Shown: piece after piece, positions 34,406 through 44,216 of the stretch
Layout: the number at the start of each line of letters is the position of its first letter
Numbering within the stretch: the first letter of the stretch is position 1
Notes under the pieces: generated by a model
What the model saw: only the letters and a program-made list of their open reading frames with translations
The model's database searches: none
Told to the model about the DNA's origin: nothing
Position numbers and translations under genes: made by a program
Source: Spirochaetaceae bacterium
GTDB taxonomy: Bacteria; Spirochaetota; Leptospiria; Leptospirales; Leptonemataceae
Length of the DNA: 64,000 nucleotides
Direction: 5' to 3'
Assembly: GCA_002729885.1 (NCBI GenBank)
Contig: PBUB01000008.1
Location: 186,001-250,000, forward strand

Positions 34406-35350
34406 TTAGCCGGGTGTTGCTGCCATGGCCTCTGGATGGGGCAGGCCAGCGTCAAAGCCCATTGCATCGTAGATAGCCCGCGGGATGTCATATAGAGTGC
34501 TTATCTTTCTGGACATTTCCTCTGCATGGGCTCCTGCCAGAAATACCGGCACCTGGTTATTCGTATGGGTCTTGGTGCTCAGATCTTCCAGGTTTCCATG
34601 ATCTGAACTGATAACCAGGGTATCCTCCAGGGGATTCATTTCCTCCAGAATGCCTTCGATGAAAGGCTCCAGGATTTGAATGGTCATGGCCGCTTCTTCC
34701 ATGGATTGATTGTGGCCAGCCTTATCCGTGAGAAAGTATTCGAATATCGCCAGATCGTAATCTCTTGCGATTTTCACATACTGTCTTCCTCGTTCCACTG
34801 GATCTGCCAGAGGAAGTCGATGTGCATAATCTGGATAAAAACGATGCAGGAATTGATGATTGATATCCATATACAGAGCTCTTCCTTCCGCTACGTCCTC
34901 CAGCAAAAATAGCTCCTGGCCGGACACTCGATGCACATGAGTAGAAGCACTTCTAAGTCTGGGCTTTCGCTCAATTCGATCCAGGTATGCCTGGGAATAC
35001 CCATTCAGCAGCGCCGCGCTTTTGCCACCCTCGGTAAGTCGCTTGATCATGGAGTATTCCTGGATTACTCTAATTAAAGTGGGCCCTGGAAATCCGGTCA
35101 TATGGCGACCCATGGAGGCAGGACCATTCATTCCCGTCCAGAGACTGGTCTGTCCGGTGGCGGATTGAGGAAGGCCAGAGAATCCCATATGCGCATCGGC
35201 CGGAATGCATAAGAATTGTCTGGATACTTGGTCATCAGGTTCCTTGCCAGCCAGATGCTGAAACAGAGTCCTGGAATGTATATGGAAGGGATTTTCCGGT
35301 CCGGGTTCTCCCAGGCCAATCCCATCTATGAATAAATAAATAAAAGACAA
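34406..35350 (-). CDS. Alkaline-phosphatase-superfamily metalloenzyme (iPGM/phosphopentomutase-like)
   Basis: 314 residues. The start is TTG at 35350, strongly supported by AAGGAG at a 6-base spacing. Metal and nucleophile motifs of the superfamily are present: FIDGIGLGEPG, SATGQTSLWTGMNG (Thr/Ser nucleophile), FLTDKAGHNQS and ISSDHGNLEDLSTKTHTNNQ. It is shorter than cofactor-independent phosphoglycerate mutase and lacks its inserted transferase domain. It could be a phosphatase or phosphonate-type hydrolase of sugar or nucleoside phosphates; the substrate is not predictable from sequence. Confidence 0.82.
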   Translation of the reverse strand: MSFIYLFIDGIGLGEPGPENPFHIHSRTLFQHLAGKEPDDQVSRQFLCIPADAHMGFSGLPQSATGQTSLWTGMNGPASMGRHMTGFPGPTLIRVIQEYSMIKRLTEGGKSAALLNGYSQAYLDRIERKPRLRSASTHVHRVSGQELFLLEDVAEGRALYMDINHQFLHRFYPDYAHRLPLADPVERGRQYVKIARDYDLAIFEYFLTDKAGHNQSMEEAAMTIQILEPFIEGILEEMNPLEDTLVISSDHGNLEDLSTKTHTNNQVPVFLAGAHAEEMSRKISTLYDIPRAIYDAMGFDAGLPHPEAMAATPG

Positions 35351-35530
35351 ATCTACTCCTTTCTAGTCCGATCCCGATCGTGGATAGTGCTCATTTCATC
35401 CGTAGCTGGCTCCTGTTCCAGAAGCATTTAACTCCAGTTACATTATGTCCTGTTTTTTTCTACAATGTTTGCAAAAAATGGAAATCCCCTTGCTTTTATA
35501 TAAATCGCTATTTTCCCTTGAGATCAGGTC

Positions 35531-36706
35531 ATGAGTCAATCCCACTTCGACGCTTCCCTATGGAAAGAGCTTCAGGCCCGGCAAGAACGCTCTCGCTCGA
35601 ATCCTTCTCCATTGATTAAAGATAGGAAGGATAGGTCCCATAGACCAACGGGAAAAACGGATTCCAGTCCCGGGTCGGTGACTGCCAGGGCGCCTGAATC
35701 GGAGCCCAATACCACAGAAGGCCCGGTTTTGCCCGCCATTCGGGGCAGAATTTTTGACCAGGACTTTCGGTCGGCCAGAGACCAGGTTCTGGGGCATGAT
35801 GCCAATGATCCCATTCCATCTCTGGCCACTCTGGCCGGAGAACCTCCGGAAAGCCCGTTATTTCGGTATACAGTATCCCTGCATTCCAGGCCGGTGCTGG
35901 AAAGCCACGACTTCGATTTTCTCTTAAAATCCCTGTTGCAGCAATTCCAGGCAGATGCCGTGGCTGTGGAGCCAGTGGATTCTATGGGAAATAGTTTCCG
36001 GCCGGCCGTCCATTCCGGCCTGGACGATACTACAGTGGCCAACCTGCATTTCGCCGTGAGGGATCGATACATTGAACCGGGAAACTGGGTACAGTTCAAT
36101 CTAAAAGAGTTTGCTGACCGAGATCCCTATCTTAAAAAGCGCTTCTCCAGCGATGATCTGGAAAAGCATTCTCATATTGCCATTTTCCATGATGGACACA
36201 ATCCCTATCCAGTAATCGTTGTTTTTCTCTTCAAATCTCAGGACAGGAGGGAATTCTCCGATGAGGATGCAAGCAGGCTTCAGACCTTTCTACAGTTGAT
36301 CCGACCTCTGGTTTTTGATATGGTGCATACCTATTCCTTTGCAGAAGATCGTAGAATACTGCAAAAGGCCTTTCGTACCACCCGTAAATTTCTGAGGCGT
36401 TCCCATCCGGATGAGCGATGGATTGTTCAGATAGACGGCGTGCGAGAGCATCCCGGTAGACAGGCATTCTTCGACCGAATGCAGGAACTTATTGCCGGCG
36501 AGCCTGGAATCCTGGGGATTCGCACAGGAGTGGCCCAGATATTTCTATTTCTCTGCAAGACTGCTCCTAACATTGAACTAAGGCTGCACAATCTGGCTGC
36601 GGAATTTGGTTTTAGACTTCATTTGAGGCGTTATCCTCTGGAATACCGGGCCGATAAGCAAAACAATGCGCTGTTGCTCTTACTGGATCCGGAAGCCGCT
36701 AACTGA
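35531..36706 (+). CDS. Uncharacterised protein with a GAF-like middle region
   Basis: 391 residues. A polar, disordered N-terminal 90 residues (RQERSRSNPSP...) precedes a mixed alpha/beta region (about 110-265). Strands there (FDFLLKSLLQQFQADAVAVE, NPYPVIVVFLFKSQDRREFS) resemble a degenerate GAF fold. A C-terminal domain from about 285 includes WIVQIDGVREHPGRQAFFDR. No catalytic motif recognised. An A/T-rich TATATAAAT about 30 bases upstream of the ATG is a possible -10 region. A TPR gene overlaps its 3' end. Confidence 0.6.
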   Translation: MSQSHFDASLWKELQARQERSRSNPSPLIKDRKDRSHRPTGKTDSSPGSVTARAPESEPNTTEGPVLPAIRGRIFDQDFRSARDQVLGHDANDPIPSLATLAGEPPESPLFRYTVSLHSRPVLESHDFDFLLKSLLQQFQADAVAVEPVDSMGNSFRPAVHSGLDDTTVANLHFAVRDRYIEPGNWVQFNLKEFADRDPYLKKRFSSDDLEKHSHIAIFHDGHNPYPVIVVFLFKSQDRREFSDEDASRLQTFLQLIRPLVFDMVHTYSFAEDRRILQKAFRTTRKFLRRSHPDERWIVQIDGVREHPGRQAFFDRMQELIAGEPGILGIRTGVAQIFLFLCKTAPNIELRLHNLAAEFGFRLHLRRYPLEYRADKQNNALLLLLDPEAAN

Positions 36707-37427
36707 AGCCAGGTCATCTGCCAACCGAGAGCGTACCTGGATATTCGGTTCAGTTCTCAATACCGATTCAGCACCGCGCCAGACAGGCTTTCTCCGAGCC
36801 AGTCGTCTATTCAGGAATTCCTTCACAGGCTGGCATTCAGAAAGGGGCCCCTGGATTCGCCCGGCCATCCTGCTCATTTCTTTTCTGATAATCCTGCCAC
36901 TGCAATCCGCCCGGGCTGATGCCAAATTCGACAGGATTCGTCAGCAGGGATTGGAGGCTTTTGAACAGGCGCGATACACTGAGGCCAGGGATTACTTTCA
37001 GAGGGCCTATGAGCTGCAGCCCTATAACGATGATGTCCGTTTTAGACTGGCACTGAGCTTGATCTATCAGGATCCGGACGCTCCCAGAGAACCGGCCCCG
37101 GAATTCGGCACCCAGGGCAGCTACCAGGAGGATCTCAAAAGAGCCGTCCAGCTACTGCGAGAGTCCGTGGAAGTGCAGGAGCGAATTGAGGTGCGCTCTC
37201 CAGCCACTGGTTTGCGACATTTTCACCTGGGCGTGGCCTACTGGTTCGCCGGTCGACCGGATCTGGCGCTGGACTCTTTTCGAAGATCCTTTCGCAGTGA
37301 CTTTACTCGAACAGATGCGCTCTACAATCGGATAGTTATATTGAAGCAGATGGGTAAGGAAAAGGAGGCCATTGTGGCCCGCCAGGAGTACCTGCGAATC
37401 ACCAGAATTGAAGATCTGGACGATTAG
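36666..37427 (+). CDS. TPR-repeat protein, exported or membrane-anchored; start uncertain
   Basis: Up to 253 residues from the ATG at 36666, which lies 41 bases inside the upstream gene. The first 63 residues look non-protein-like and precede a fine signal-peptide or anchor sequence (IRPAILLISFLIILPLQSAR), so translation may really begin near 36855. No ATG, GTG or TTG exists there, only ATT preceded by AAAGGGG. The mature part has TPR-like helices: GLEAFEQARYTEARDYFQRA, VRFRLALSLIYQD, LRHFHLGVAYWFAGRPDLAL. TPR arrays mediate protein-protein contacts, here probably in the periplasm. Confidence 0.65.
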   Translation: MRCCSYWIRKPLTEARSSANRERTWIFGSVLNTDSAPRQTGFLRASRLFRNSFTGWHSERGPWIRPAILLISFLIILPLQSARADAKFDRIRQQGLEAFEQARYTEARDYFQRAYELQPYNDDVRFRLALSLIYQDPDAPREPAPEFGTQGSYQEDLKRAVQLLRESVEVQERIEVRSPATGLRHFHLGVAYWFAGRPDLALDSFRRSFRSDFTRTDALYNRIVILKQMGKEKEAIVARQEYLRITRIEDLDD

Positions 37428-37498
37428 TACCGAATTCTGAACTTTACTGCCTCCGGTTTTCCTTGTCAGATTCCGACCCTGCATCAGTCTTTCCTGCC

Positions 37499-38608
37499 AT
37501 GGATTACCAGGTGGAATCGGGCAATTTAGTTTTCTTTCAGGAGCCTCTGGCCTGGTGGGCCTGGATTCTAATTCTTCTGGTTCCGGCTCTGATAGCAGGG
37601 GGCGCCATCTACTACACACTGTTCAAAGCCAGCAGTAACGATGAGCGAGCCTTCTATCTGGGTTTCGTTCTATTCAGCATTCCTTTTTTCGGCATTCCTT
37701 TTGTAGCTCATTCTTTGCATGAGGGACTGCGAATTGAGCTACGTTCGCAGGAACAGAACGTGATTATTTCGGATGATACCGGCAGTGATTACAGGGCCCC
37801 GTTTCAGGATTTCCGAGCCTATGCCATTCATACAAGTTCAGAAACCGATGACGATGGCCGAACTCAGTATACCTATACCCTGGAACTGGTGCGAAAATCC
37901 GGGTCCACCATCCATCTCTTTGAAACCGGCTCAGAGGAAAAGATGCAAGAAGTCATGGACCTGGCCCGCAAACATCTGGATCGGCCGGTGGCCGGCTCTT
38001 TGCAAAAGCAGATTGATCTCACCCAAACACTTCGTCCCGTAGCTTCGGGGCTGCCAACGGAGGCACAATGCACCATGGAATTCTCCGCCATCAAGGGGTT
38101 GAGCGATCCTGACGGAGGTTGCCTGCTTACGTGGAAAACCAGAGCCCATCCTGCATTCTGGCCCGTATTGATGCTTCCTGTCATCGCCTCTTACTTTGGT
38201 ATTCTACTCTGGAAGATCCGAGGATTCAGCTATAAATGGCTTTTGATACTGGGCATCTCTCTACTAATATTCGCAGGCATTGGCTACGCTGCATTACGCT
38301 CCTTTCAGGCCCGCTCCACCCTGGAGTTCCGGGCTGACGGTCCATCCATTCGCGCCTACATTGACTCCCCTTATTTTGGACGATTCGACGAAGCGCAAAT
38401 GCTTCTTGAGGATGTGGCCTTTGTGGATGCCTCGCTGGGACAGAGTACCGCCATTACGGTGTATGACCGAAATCCACTTTCCGGGGGGCTCCTGGGTGCT
38501 GTAGGAGCGGTGATGAACATGAAAACCGTAATGATCTACACCGACGGTCTTCCAGCCACCGATAAGCTCCGACTGGCGGATCTGGTAGCTTCTGCACCGG
38601 ACTGGTAG
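37499..38608 (+). CDS. Four-pass membrane protein of unknown function
   Basis: 369 residues from the ATG at 37499 (a TTG at 37463 would add 12). Membrane segments: WAWILILLVPALIAGGAIYY, AFYLGFVLFSIPFFGIPFVA, PVLMLPVIASYFGILLW and LLILGISLLIFAGIGYAAL. Between pairs 2 and 3 is a soluble domain of about 130 residues, and the C-terminal 110 residues form another, both beta-rich. No family recognised. It lies 71 bases after the TPR gene and may be cotranscribed. Neither start has a clear ribosome site. Confidence 0.6.
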   Translation: MDYQVESGNLVFFQEPLAWWAWILILLVPALIAGGAIYYTLFKASSNDERAFYLGFVLFSIPFFGIPFVAHSLHEGLRIELRSQEQNVIISDDTGSDYRAPFQDFRAYAIHTSSETDDDGRTQYTYTLELVRKSGSTIHLFETGSEEKMQEVMDLARKHLDRPVAGSLQKQIDLTQTLRPVASGLPTEAQCTMEFSAIKGLSDPDGGCLLTWKTRAHPAFWPVLMLPVIASYFGILLWKIRGFSYKWLLILGISLLIFAGIGYAALRSFQARSTLEFRADGPSIRAYIDSPYFGRFDEAQMLLEDVAFVDASLGQSTAITVYDRNPLSGGLLGAVGAVMNMKTVMIYTDGLPATDKLRLADLVASAPDW

Positions 38609-38737
38609 CCGGGGAATCGACATAGTAGATGGTGAATCGCATTCCTTAATAGGGCTCCGATGCTTTGCTCAGGATAGATGTCCGCCGGGTCCTGGTCGCA
38701 TTACAAGCAAATGGGCCTATCAATTGCTAATTTTTGA

Positions 38738-38766
38738 TTGACAGGGCTTCAATTTTTGCCCATCTT
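38738..38766 (+). promoter_or_regulatory. Candidate heat-shock operon promoter
   Basis: Perfect -35 TTGACA (38738-38743), a 17-base spacer, and CATCTT (38761-38766) as a weak -10 (3/6). It lies directly upstream of the CIRCE element, so HrcA bound there would block the start site. An extra ATTGCTAA (38723-38730) repeats the right arm of CIRCE just upstream of the -35. Confidence 0.5.
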
Positions 38767-38775
38767 TGATGGTGA

Positions 38776-38802
38776 TTAGCAGTCGAAGGGGTTGATTGCT
38801 AA
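38776..38802 (+). promoter_or_regulatory. CIRCE operator (HrcA binding site)
   Basis: TTAGCAGTC (38776-38784), a 9-base spacer, GATTGCTAA (38794-38802). This is the canonical TTAGCACTC-N9-GAGTGCTAA architecture; the arms differ from perfect complementarity at one position. The element ends four bases before the hrcA ATG and includes the GAAGGGG stretch that would serve as ribosome site, so it could act at both DNA and mRNA level. Autoregulation of the hrcA-grpE-dnaK operon is expected. Confidence 0.9.
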
Positions 38803-38806
38803 AGAT

Positions 38807-39895
38807 ATGGCAGGAAAGCAGGAAAAACCAGAAGCCTACGGCATTGAAGCCGAGGATTTGAGTCCGCGCCAGGCAGATATTCTGCGTCTGGTAGTGGATA
38901 CCTATATCGAAGGCGGCCAGCCGGTTAGTAGTCTTGGCCTGGTGGACCGATACGATGTAGGGCTGAGCTCTGCATCCATTCGGCACATTCTTTCCGATCT
39001 GGAAAAGTACGGATATCTCTATGGACCCCATCGAAGCTCCGGCCGGGTTCCCACAGAAAAGGCCTATCGCTTTTACGTGGCCTCTCTGCCAGGCCGATTG
39101 CCTCCGGCCAACTTCGCAGAAGAGAAGCAGAGGTTCATTCAGAAGGAATATCTGCGACGGGAGTTTTCCATTCGCGAGATCCTGGAAGTTACCTCCAATA
39201 TCCTATCTGCTCTGACGAACTTCGCAGGAGTGATTATCGGGCCCGCCCCGGAAAGGGCGGTGCTCAAGCACATTGAACTTATTGATATGGGTCAGGATGA
39301 GGTGCTGGTAGTGATCGCCACTCGCTCCGGCACGGTTTATACGAAGACCCTTTTTGTTGAGGAGCGGATTCCCCGGGACTATCTGCTTCAGATCTCCAGG
39401 TTCTTGAATGAGAAGTTCAAGGGACATGACCTGGATGAAGTGCACAGGCATCTTCTGGGTCTGGAAATACCCGGCGAAAGGGAACTCAGTGGCTATTATC
39501 AGATGCTTTCGCGCATTCTGAATGCCCATTTTGAGTCTGTGAAGGGCAAAGAAGAATTCTTTATTTCCGGCCTGGATCGACTGATCGATCAGTATGGCTC
39601 GGTGGACCTGGAAAAGATTCGCGACCTGGGCAAGCTCTACGAAGCGAAAGATATGTTTCATGGCATCTTCAAGCAGACTGTGGAGCTGGACGATGTAATG
39701 GTTCGTATCGAAGGCGATCAGGAACCTCGACTGGCCGGACTTTCCGTGCTGGCTGGCAGCTATAAAATGGGAGAGAAGACCATTGGCGCCATGGGGATTG
39801 TAGGTCCCAATCGCATGAACTATGTAGATGCAATTCGCACCATTGAATATTTGCGCATTCTAATTTCCGGTCTGATGACCAGGATGAGCAATTAA
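38807..39895 (+). CDS. hrcA: Heat-inducible transcription repressor HrcA
   Basis: 362 residues from the ATG at 38807; a TTG at 38792 lies inside the CIRCE spacer and is unlikely. The N-terminal winged helix contains LSPRQADILRLVVDTYIEGG, PVSSLGLVDRYDVGLSSASI and the HrcA hallmark GYLYGPHRSSGRVPTEKAYR. The central GAF-like and C-terminal dimerisation regions follow, ending with GAMGIVGPNRMNYVDAI. HrcA represses chaperone genes at CIRCE and depends on GroEL for folding. First gene of the chaperone operon. Confidence 0.95.
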   Translation: MAGKQEKPEAYGIEAEDLSPRQADILRLVVDTYIEGGQPVSSLGLVDRYDVGLSSASIRHILSDLEKYGYLYGPHRSSGRVPTEKAYRFYVASLPGRLPPANFAEEKQRFIQKEYLRREFSIREILEVTSNILSALTNFAGVIIGPAPERAVLKHIELIDMGQDEVLVVIATRSGTVYTKTLFVEERIPRDYLLQISRFLNEKFKGHDLDEVHRHLLGLEIPGERELSGYYQMLSRILNAHFESVKGKEEFFISGLDRLIDQYGSVDLEKIRDLGKLYEAKDMFHGIFKQTVELDDVMVRIEGDQEPRLAGLSVLAGSYKMGEKTIGAMGIVGPNRMNYVDAIRTIEYLRILISGLMTRMSN

Positions 39896-40008
39896 GGCTT
39901 TAAGAGCCGATTCGGATTTTAGATTTTGGAAGATGCGAAAATGAATCGATGGAACAGGAAATATAGCAGTAGTTACTATCATCAGATTACCAGGATGATG
40001 AAAGAATC

Positions 40009-40731
40009 ATGAGCATAAATGTTCAATCAGAGGAAGCAATGAATACAGAAGAAAAGAATCAGCACCAGGACCATGGTGAGTTTGGTAAGCCAGACGATCA
40101 TTCTGAACCGGTAGAAGGCCAGGTGGACGAAACGGCAGAGCAGGGCAATTCTGCCGAAGGTTCGAACGATCCTCTGGAGCAGGCCCGAAGAGAGGTCCAG
40201 GAACTGAAGGATCAATGGACCCGCGAAAGAGCCGAGTTCGTAAATTATCGCAAGCGAACGCAGGATGAAATGGCCCGGTCCAGAGTATTTGCAGTGGTGA
40301 ACTTTGTAAAGGGGCTGATCCCGGTACTGGATAACCTGGAATTGGTGCTAAGAAGTAAAAGTGATAATCCCGAAGTACAGAACTTTGTTACCGGCGTAGA
40401 AATGATCCGTAACGAATTCCTTTCCGTGCTCTCCCGGGAAAATATCAAGCCGGTGGTAGAACCCGGCGATGCATTTGATCCTAATTTTATGGAGGCGCTG
40501 GATCTGGCAGAAGATCCGGCGGCCACTGTAGATACAGTGAAGCAAGTATATGAGAAAGGCTGGATTCGCGACAACGACGAAGGGAATCCACAGGTAATTC
40601 GGCCGGCCCGTGTTCAGGTGGCGAAAGCTACTGCCGGGTCCGGTAAGACTGCAGGCGGCACCCCGGAAGGTGCCAGTGCTCATTCCGCTGAAGGCGCCAC
40701 CGAGCCTTCAGGAGAGCATACAGGAGCCTGA
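40009..40731 (+). CDS. grpE: Nucleotide exchange factor GrpE
   Basis: 240 residues from the ATG at 40009. An in-frame ATG at 40039 has a better ribosome site (AGAGGA) and would give 230 residues. The acidic, disordered N-terminus is followed by the long dimer helix (EQARREVQELKDQWTRERAE) and FVNYRKRTQDEMARS. The beta domain is GDAFDPNFMEALDLAED ... GWIRDNDEGNPQVIRPARVQVAK. GrpE releases ADP from DnaK and can act as a thermosensor. A Gly/Thr/Ala-rich tail (about 205-240) is longer than usual. Confidence 0.94.
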   Translation: MSINVQSEEAMNTEEKNQHQDHGEFGKPDDHSEPVEGQVDETAEQGNSAEGSNDPLEQARREVQELKDQWTRERAEFVNYRKRTQDEMARSRVFAVVNFVKGLIPVLDNLELVLRSKSDNPEVQNFVTGVEMIRNEFLSVLSRENIKPVVEPGDAFDPNFMEALDLAEDPAATVDTVKQVYEKGWIRDNDEGNPQVIRPARVQVAKATAGSGKTAGGTPEGASAHSAEGATEPSGEHTGA

Positions 40732-40772
40732 CTAAAACGAAATATTCCATGGGAAAAAAAGGAAGGTGAAAG

Positions 40773-42698
40773 ATGTCTAAAGAGAAAATCATAGGTATTG
40801 ACCTGGGAACAACGAATTCCTGCGTAGCCGTGATGGAAGGTGGAGAACCGGTGGTGATTGCCAACGCTGAAGGGGCAAGAACCACTCCATCCATTGTAGC
40901 ATTTACGGATAAAGACACTCGTCTGGTAGGGCAGATCGCCAAGAACCAGGCCATTACCAACTCCAAAAACACCATTCGCTCCGTGAAACGATTCATGGGA
41001 CGTAGATTCTCTGAAATCAAAGATGAGCAAAAATACGTATCCTACGAAGCAGTTCGATCCGGAAGCGATGGAATCAAAATCGAAACAGAGTTTGGCTCGC
41101 ATACTCCTCAGGAGATTTCTGCCATTACTCTGCAAAAAATGAAGCAGACCGCAGAAGATTATCTGGGTCATTCCGTAAGCAAAGCGGTAATTACCGTTCC
41201 TGCTTATTTTAACGATGAGCAACGTCAGGCCACCAGAGATGCAGGACGAATTGCAGGTCTGGAAGTAGAACGGATCATCAACGAACCCACGGCAGCGGCC
41301 CTGGCCTATGGCCTGGATCGCAAAGATCAGAACATGAAAGTTGCGGTGTTTGACCTTGGTGGTGGAACATTCGACGTTTCTATTCTTGAGCTGGGTGACG
41401 GTGTATTCGAAGTGAAATCCACCAACGGTGATACGCACCTGGGTGGCGATGATTTCGATGAAGCGATCATGGACTGGCTTACCGAAGAGTTCAAAAAAGA
41501 ATCCGGTATAGATCTTGGAAAAGACAAGATGGCCCTGCAGCGTCTGAAAGAAGCGGCAGAAAAAGCTAAAATCGAACTTTCCGGAACTACTCAGACTCAG
41601 ATTAACATTCCGTTTGTGACTGCCGATCAAAGCGGTCCCAAACACCTGAATCTAACTCTGAGCCGCAGCAAGTTCGATCAACTCACTCAGAAGCTTGTGG
41701 ATCGCACTAAAGGTCCTTGCGAAAACGCAATCAAGGATGCAGGCCTGAGCGCCTCTGAAATTGATGAGGTAATTCTTGTGGGTGGATCCACTCGAATTCC
41801 TGCCGTGCAGGCTCTGGTGAAACAGATTTTTGGTCGAGATCCGTCCAAGTCCGTGAATCCGGATGAGGTTGTGGCCGTGGGTGCTGCTATTCAAGGTGGC
41901 GTTCTTGCCGGGGAAGTATCCGACGTTCTGCTTCTGGATGTAACTCCTCTGTCTCTAGGTATAGAAACCCTGGGCGGTGTGTTTACCAAGCTGATTGAGC
42001 GAAATACCACTATTCCGACCAGGAAAAGCCAGGTGTTTTCAACGGCTGCTGACAATCAGACGGCAGTAAGTGTGCACGTTCAGCAGGGCGAGCGGGAAAT
42101 GGCTCGGGACAACCGAACCCTTGCCAGATTCGATCTGGTGGGAATTCCGCCGGCTCCCAGGGGAGTACCTCAAATCGAAGTAACATTCGATATCGATGCA
42201 AACGGTATTGTGCACGTATCTGCCAAAGATATGGGCACCGGAAAAGAGCAAAAAATCCGCGTAGAAACAACCAGTGGTCTTTCAGAAGATGAGATCAATA
42301 AGATGGTGAAAGAAGCGGAAGAGAATGCTGGCAAGGACAAGGAAGCCCGGGAAGCGGCGGAAGCTCGCAACGAAGCGGATTCCCTGACCTACAGCCTGGA
42401 AAAAGCAATCTCCGATGCAGGCGATAAGGTAGAGGCGGCTGACAAAGAGCAGGCCGAAGATGTGATCAAGAGAACCAGAGAAGCTCTGGAAACCGATGAC
42501 CTTGAGAAAATCAAAGCGGCTCGGGATGAAATCCAGAAAGTCTCTATGGAACTTGGCCAGAAGCTTTATGAAGCAAGCCAGGCCGGCCAGGCCCAGGAGG
42601 GCGGCGCCGAGTCAGGAGCTGAAGGCCAGCAAGAAGGCTCTTCAGATGAAAGAGTCGTAGACGCTGATTATACAGTTGTGGACGACGAAAAGAAATAA
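40773..42698 (+). CDS. dnaK: Molecular chaperone DnaK (Hsp70)
   Basis: 641 residues. An ATP-driven chaperone for nascent and heat-damaged proteins. The nucleotide domain shows [19 protein letters not shown], the [16 protein letters not shown] loop and [16 protein letters not shown]. The linker region before [18 protein letters not shown] is intact, and the substrate domain and lid follow. The tail ends [16 protein letters not shown], close to the usual bacterial EEVxD-type ending. AAGGAAGG upstream of the ATG is one of the best ribosome sites in the window, fitting high expression. A strong intrinsic terminator follows. Confidence 0.97.
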   Translation: MSKEKIIGIDLGTTNSCVAVMEGGEPVVIANAEGARTTPSIVAFTDKDTRLVGQIAKNQAITNSKNTIRSVKRFMGRRFSEIKDEQKYVSYEAVRSGSDGIKIETEFGSHTPQEISAITLQKMKQTAEDYLGHSVSKAVITVPAYFNDEQRQATRDAGRIAGLEVERIINEPTAAALAYGLDRKDQNMKVAVFDLGGGTFDVSILELGDGVFEVKSTNGDTHLGGDDFDEAIMDWLTEEFKKESGIDLGKDKMALQRLKEAAEKAKIELSGTTQTQINIPFVTADQSGPKHLNLTLSRSKFDQLTQKLVDRTKGPCENAIKDAGLSASEIDEVILVGGSTRIPAVQALVKQIFGRDPSKSVNPDEVVAVGAAIQGGVLAGEVSDVLLLDVTPLSLGIETLGGVFTKLIERNTTIPTRKSQVFSTAADNQTAVSVHVQQGEREMARDNRTLARFDLVGIPPAPRGVPQIEVTFDIDANGIVHVSAKDMGTGKEQKIRVETTSGLSEDEINKMVKEAEENAGKDKEAREAAEARNEADSLTYSLEKAISDAGDKVEAADKEQAEDVIKRTREALETDDLEKIKAARDEIQKVSMELGQKLYEASQAGQAQEGGAESGAEGQQEGSSDERVVDADYTVVDDEKK

Positions 42699-42704
42699 GC
42701 GAAT

Positions 42705-42733
42705 AGCCGCAGTCTTAGGACTGCGGCTTCCTT
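42705..42733 (+). terminator. Intrinsic terminator after dnaK
   Basis: AGCCGCAGTC (42705-42714), loop TTAG, GACTGCGGCT (42719-42728): a perfect 10-bp stem with a 4-base loop, followed by a T/C-rich tail TCCTTGCTTTC. It begins 7 bases after the dnaK stop. It separates dnaJ from the rest of the chaperone operon. Confidence 0.85.
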
Positions 42734-43043
42734 GCTTTCAGATCAGATTTCTATCTGGTCAGCGGTCTCCCTGGAAGGGAGAATGAGATTAAGGATCCTG
42801 CGGGATCATGCAATTATTAAATATATTGGCGAATCGGCCCGAATCTCAATGAATCGAGGTCCGATTGAATTATGCGACTGGATTCGCATGGACGACAGAA
42901 CGGTTCGAGAAAGGTCGAAGAAGGCCTGGTTTATTTCAGGGCTGGTACAATCCAGCGAAGGGGAATACAGGAGTTCAGACCTGTAAATATGGATGTAGAC
43001 CTGAAAGAGAAGCCGAGCGAAGAGCAATAATAAGGTATAAGCT
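42734..43043 (+). other. dnaJ upstream region with two further small hairpins
   Basis: About 310 bases without a supported gene. Just after the terminator are GATCAGAT/ATCTGGTC (42741-42748 with 42753-42760, one G-T) and CTCCCT/AGGGAG (42767-42772 with 42776-42781). Together with the dnaK terminator these make three consecutive stems. Further on, an AT-rich stretch (about 42811-42830, ATTATTAAATATATTGG) could hold a dnaJ promoter. No CIRCE copy is visible here. Confidence 0.5.
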
Positions 43044-44186
43044 ATGTCAGATAGAGATTATTACGAAATCCTGGGGATCCAGAAAGGAGCTACTCCAGAA
43101 GAAATCAAGAAAGCCTATCGAAAGATGGCCGTGCAATACCATCCGGACAAAAACCGGGGTAATCCAGAGGCAGAAGAGAAATTCAAGGAAGCCACAGAGG
43201 CCTATGAGGTTCTTTCCGATGAAGAAAAGCGAGCTGCCTACGACCGATTCGGAAAAGCAGGGGTAGGAGCCGGTGCCGGTGGCCCTGGCGGATTCGGTTA
43301 CAAGGCCTATACAGATTTTTCCGACATCTTCGGAGATATCGGAGATATTTTCTCCGAGTTCTTTGGTGGCGGTGCAGGCTTTCAGGGTGCAGGTTTTCGC
43401 GGCAGGGGAGGCCTTCGCCGGGGAAATGATCTTCGCTACAACGTAGAGATTACCCTGGAGGAAGCATCCACTGGAAAAGAAATCAAGGTTGAGATTCCCA
43501 GACTGGAAAGCTGCGAGAAATGCGGTGGTTCCGGAGCCCGGGAAGGAACAAGACCATCCATGTGTTCTCTCTGTCAGGGAAGCGGTCAGGTGCGCCGAAC
43601 CCAGGGATTTTTCAGCGTTACAACAAGCTGTCCTCAGTGTAATGGAAGCGGAAAGATGATTAAAGATCCCTGCGGAACCTGTAATGGCAGCGGGGTGACA
43701 GAAAAGCGTCGAACTCTACACATCAAGATTCCAGCAGGAGTAGAAACCGGCAGCAGGCTCAAGGTATCCGGCGAAGGGGAGGCCGGGCCAAATGGCGGAC
43801 CGGCCGGGGACTTGTATGTGGTCACCCATATCCAGAAGCATGATCTCTTTGAAAGGGAAGGAAACGATCTGGTGATTCGGGCCAATCTTCCTGTGAGTAC
43901 GGCCATACTGGGTGGGGAAATCGAAGTTCCTACGATTGATGGTAAGAAAGTCAAAATGAAGATTCCTGCAGGAACCGAAAGCGGTCAGATCTTTCGCCTG
44001 AAAGGGAAGGGAATGCCTTACATGGGCGGATACGGCAAGGGAGATCAGCACGTTGTGATTCTGGTGAAAACTCCCAAAAAGCTGAGCAAGAAAGCCAGGG
44101 ACCTTGTGCAGGAGCTGGACAAAGAGCTGGCAGCCAGTGGCGAAAATGATTCCATTTTTTCTAAAATCAAGGCAAGTTTTCATTGA
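43044..44186 (+). CDS. dnaJ: Chaperone protein DnaJ (Hsp40)
   Basis: 380 residues. J domain with the HPD loop ([20 protein letters not shown]), a Gly/Phe-rich region with [11 protein letters not shown] and [16 protein letters not shown], and four zinc-binding CxxCxGxG repeats ([32 protein letters not shown]). The C-terminal substrate-binding domains are complete. DnaJ stimulates the DnaK ATPase and delivers substrates. It is separated from dnaK by a terminator and so probably has its own promoter. Confidence 0.96.
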   Translation: MSDRDYYEILGIQKGATPEEIKKAYRKMAVQYHPDKNRGNPEAEEKFKEATEAYEVLSDEEKRAAYDRFGKAGVGAGAGGPGGFGYKAYTDFSDIFGDIGDIFSEFFGGGAGFQGAGFRGRGGLRRGNDLRYNVEITLEEASTGKEIKVEIPRLESCEKCGGSGAREGTRPSMCSLCQGSGQVRRTQGFFSVTTSCPQCNGSGKMIKDPCGTCNGSGVTEKRRTLHIKIPAGVETGSRLKVSGEGEAGPNGGPAGDLYVVTHIQKHDLFEREGNDLVIRANLPVSTAILGGEIEVPTIDGKKVKMKIPAGTESGQIFRLKGKGMPYMGGYGKGDQHVVILVKTPKKLSKKARDLVQELDKELAASGENDSIFSKIKASFH

Positions 44187-44216
44187 TCCCCCCTGGCCCC
44201 CGACCAGCCTGGAGTC

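Noticed and set aside
42732..42986. 84-residue open frame between dnaK and dnaJ
   Set aside because: It starts inside the dnaK terminator, has no ribosome site and no family resemblance.
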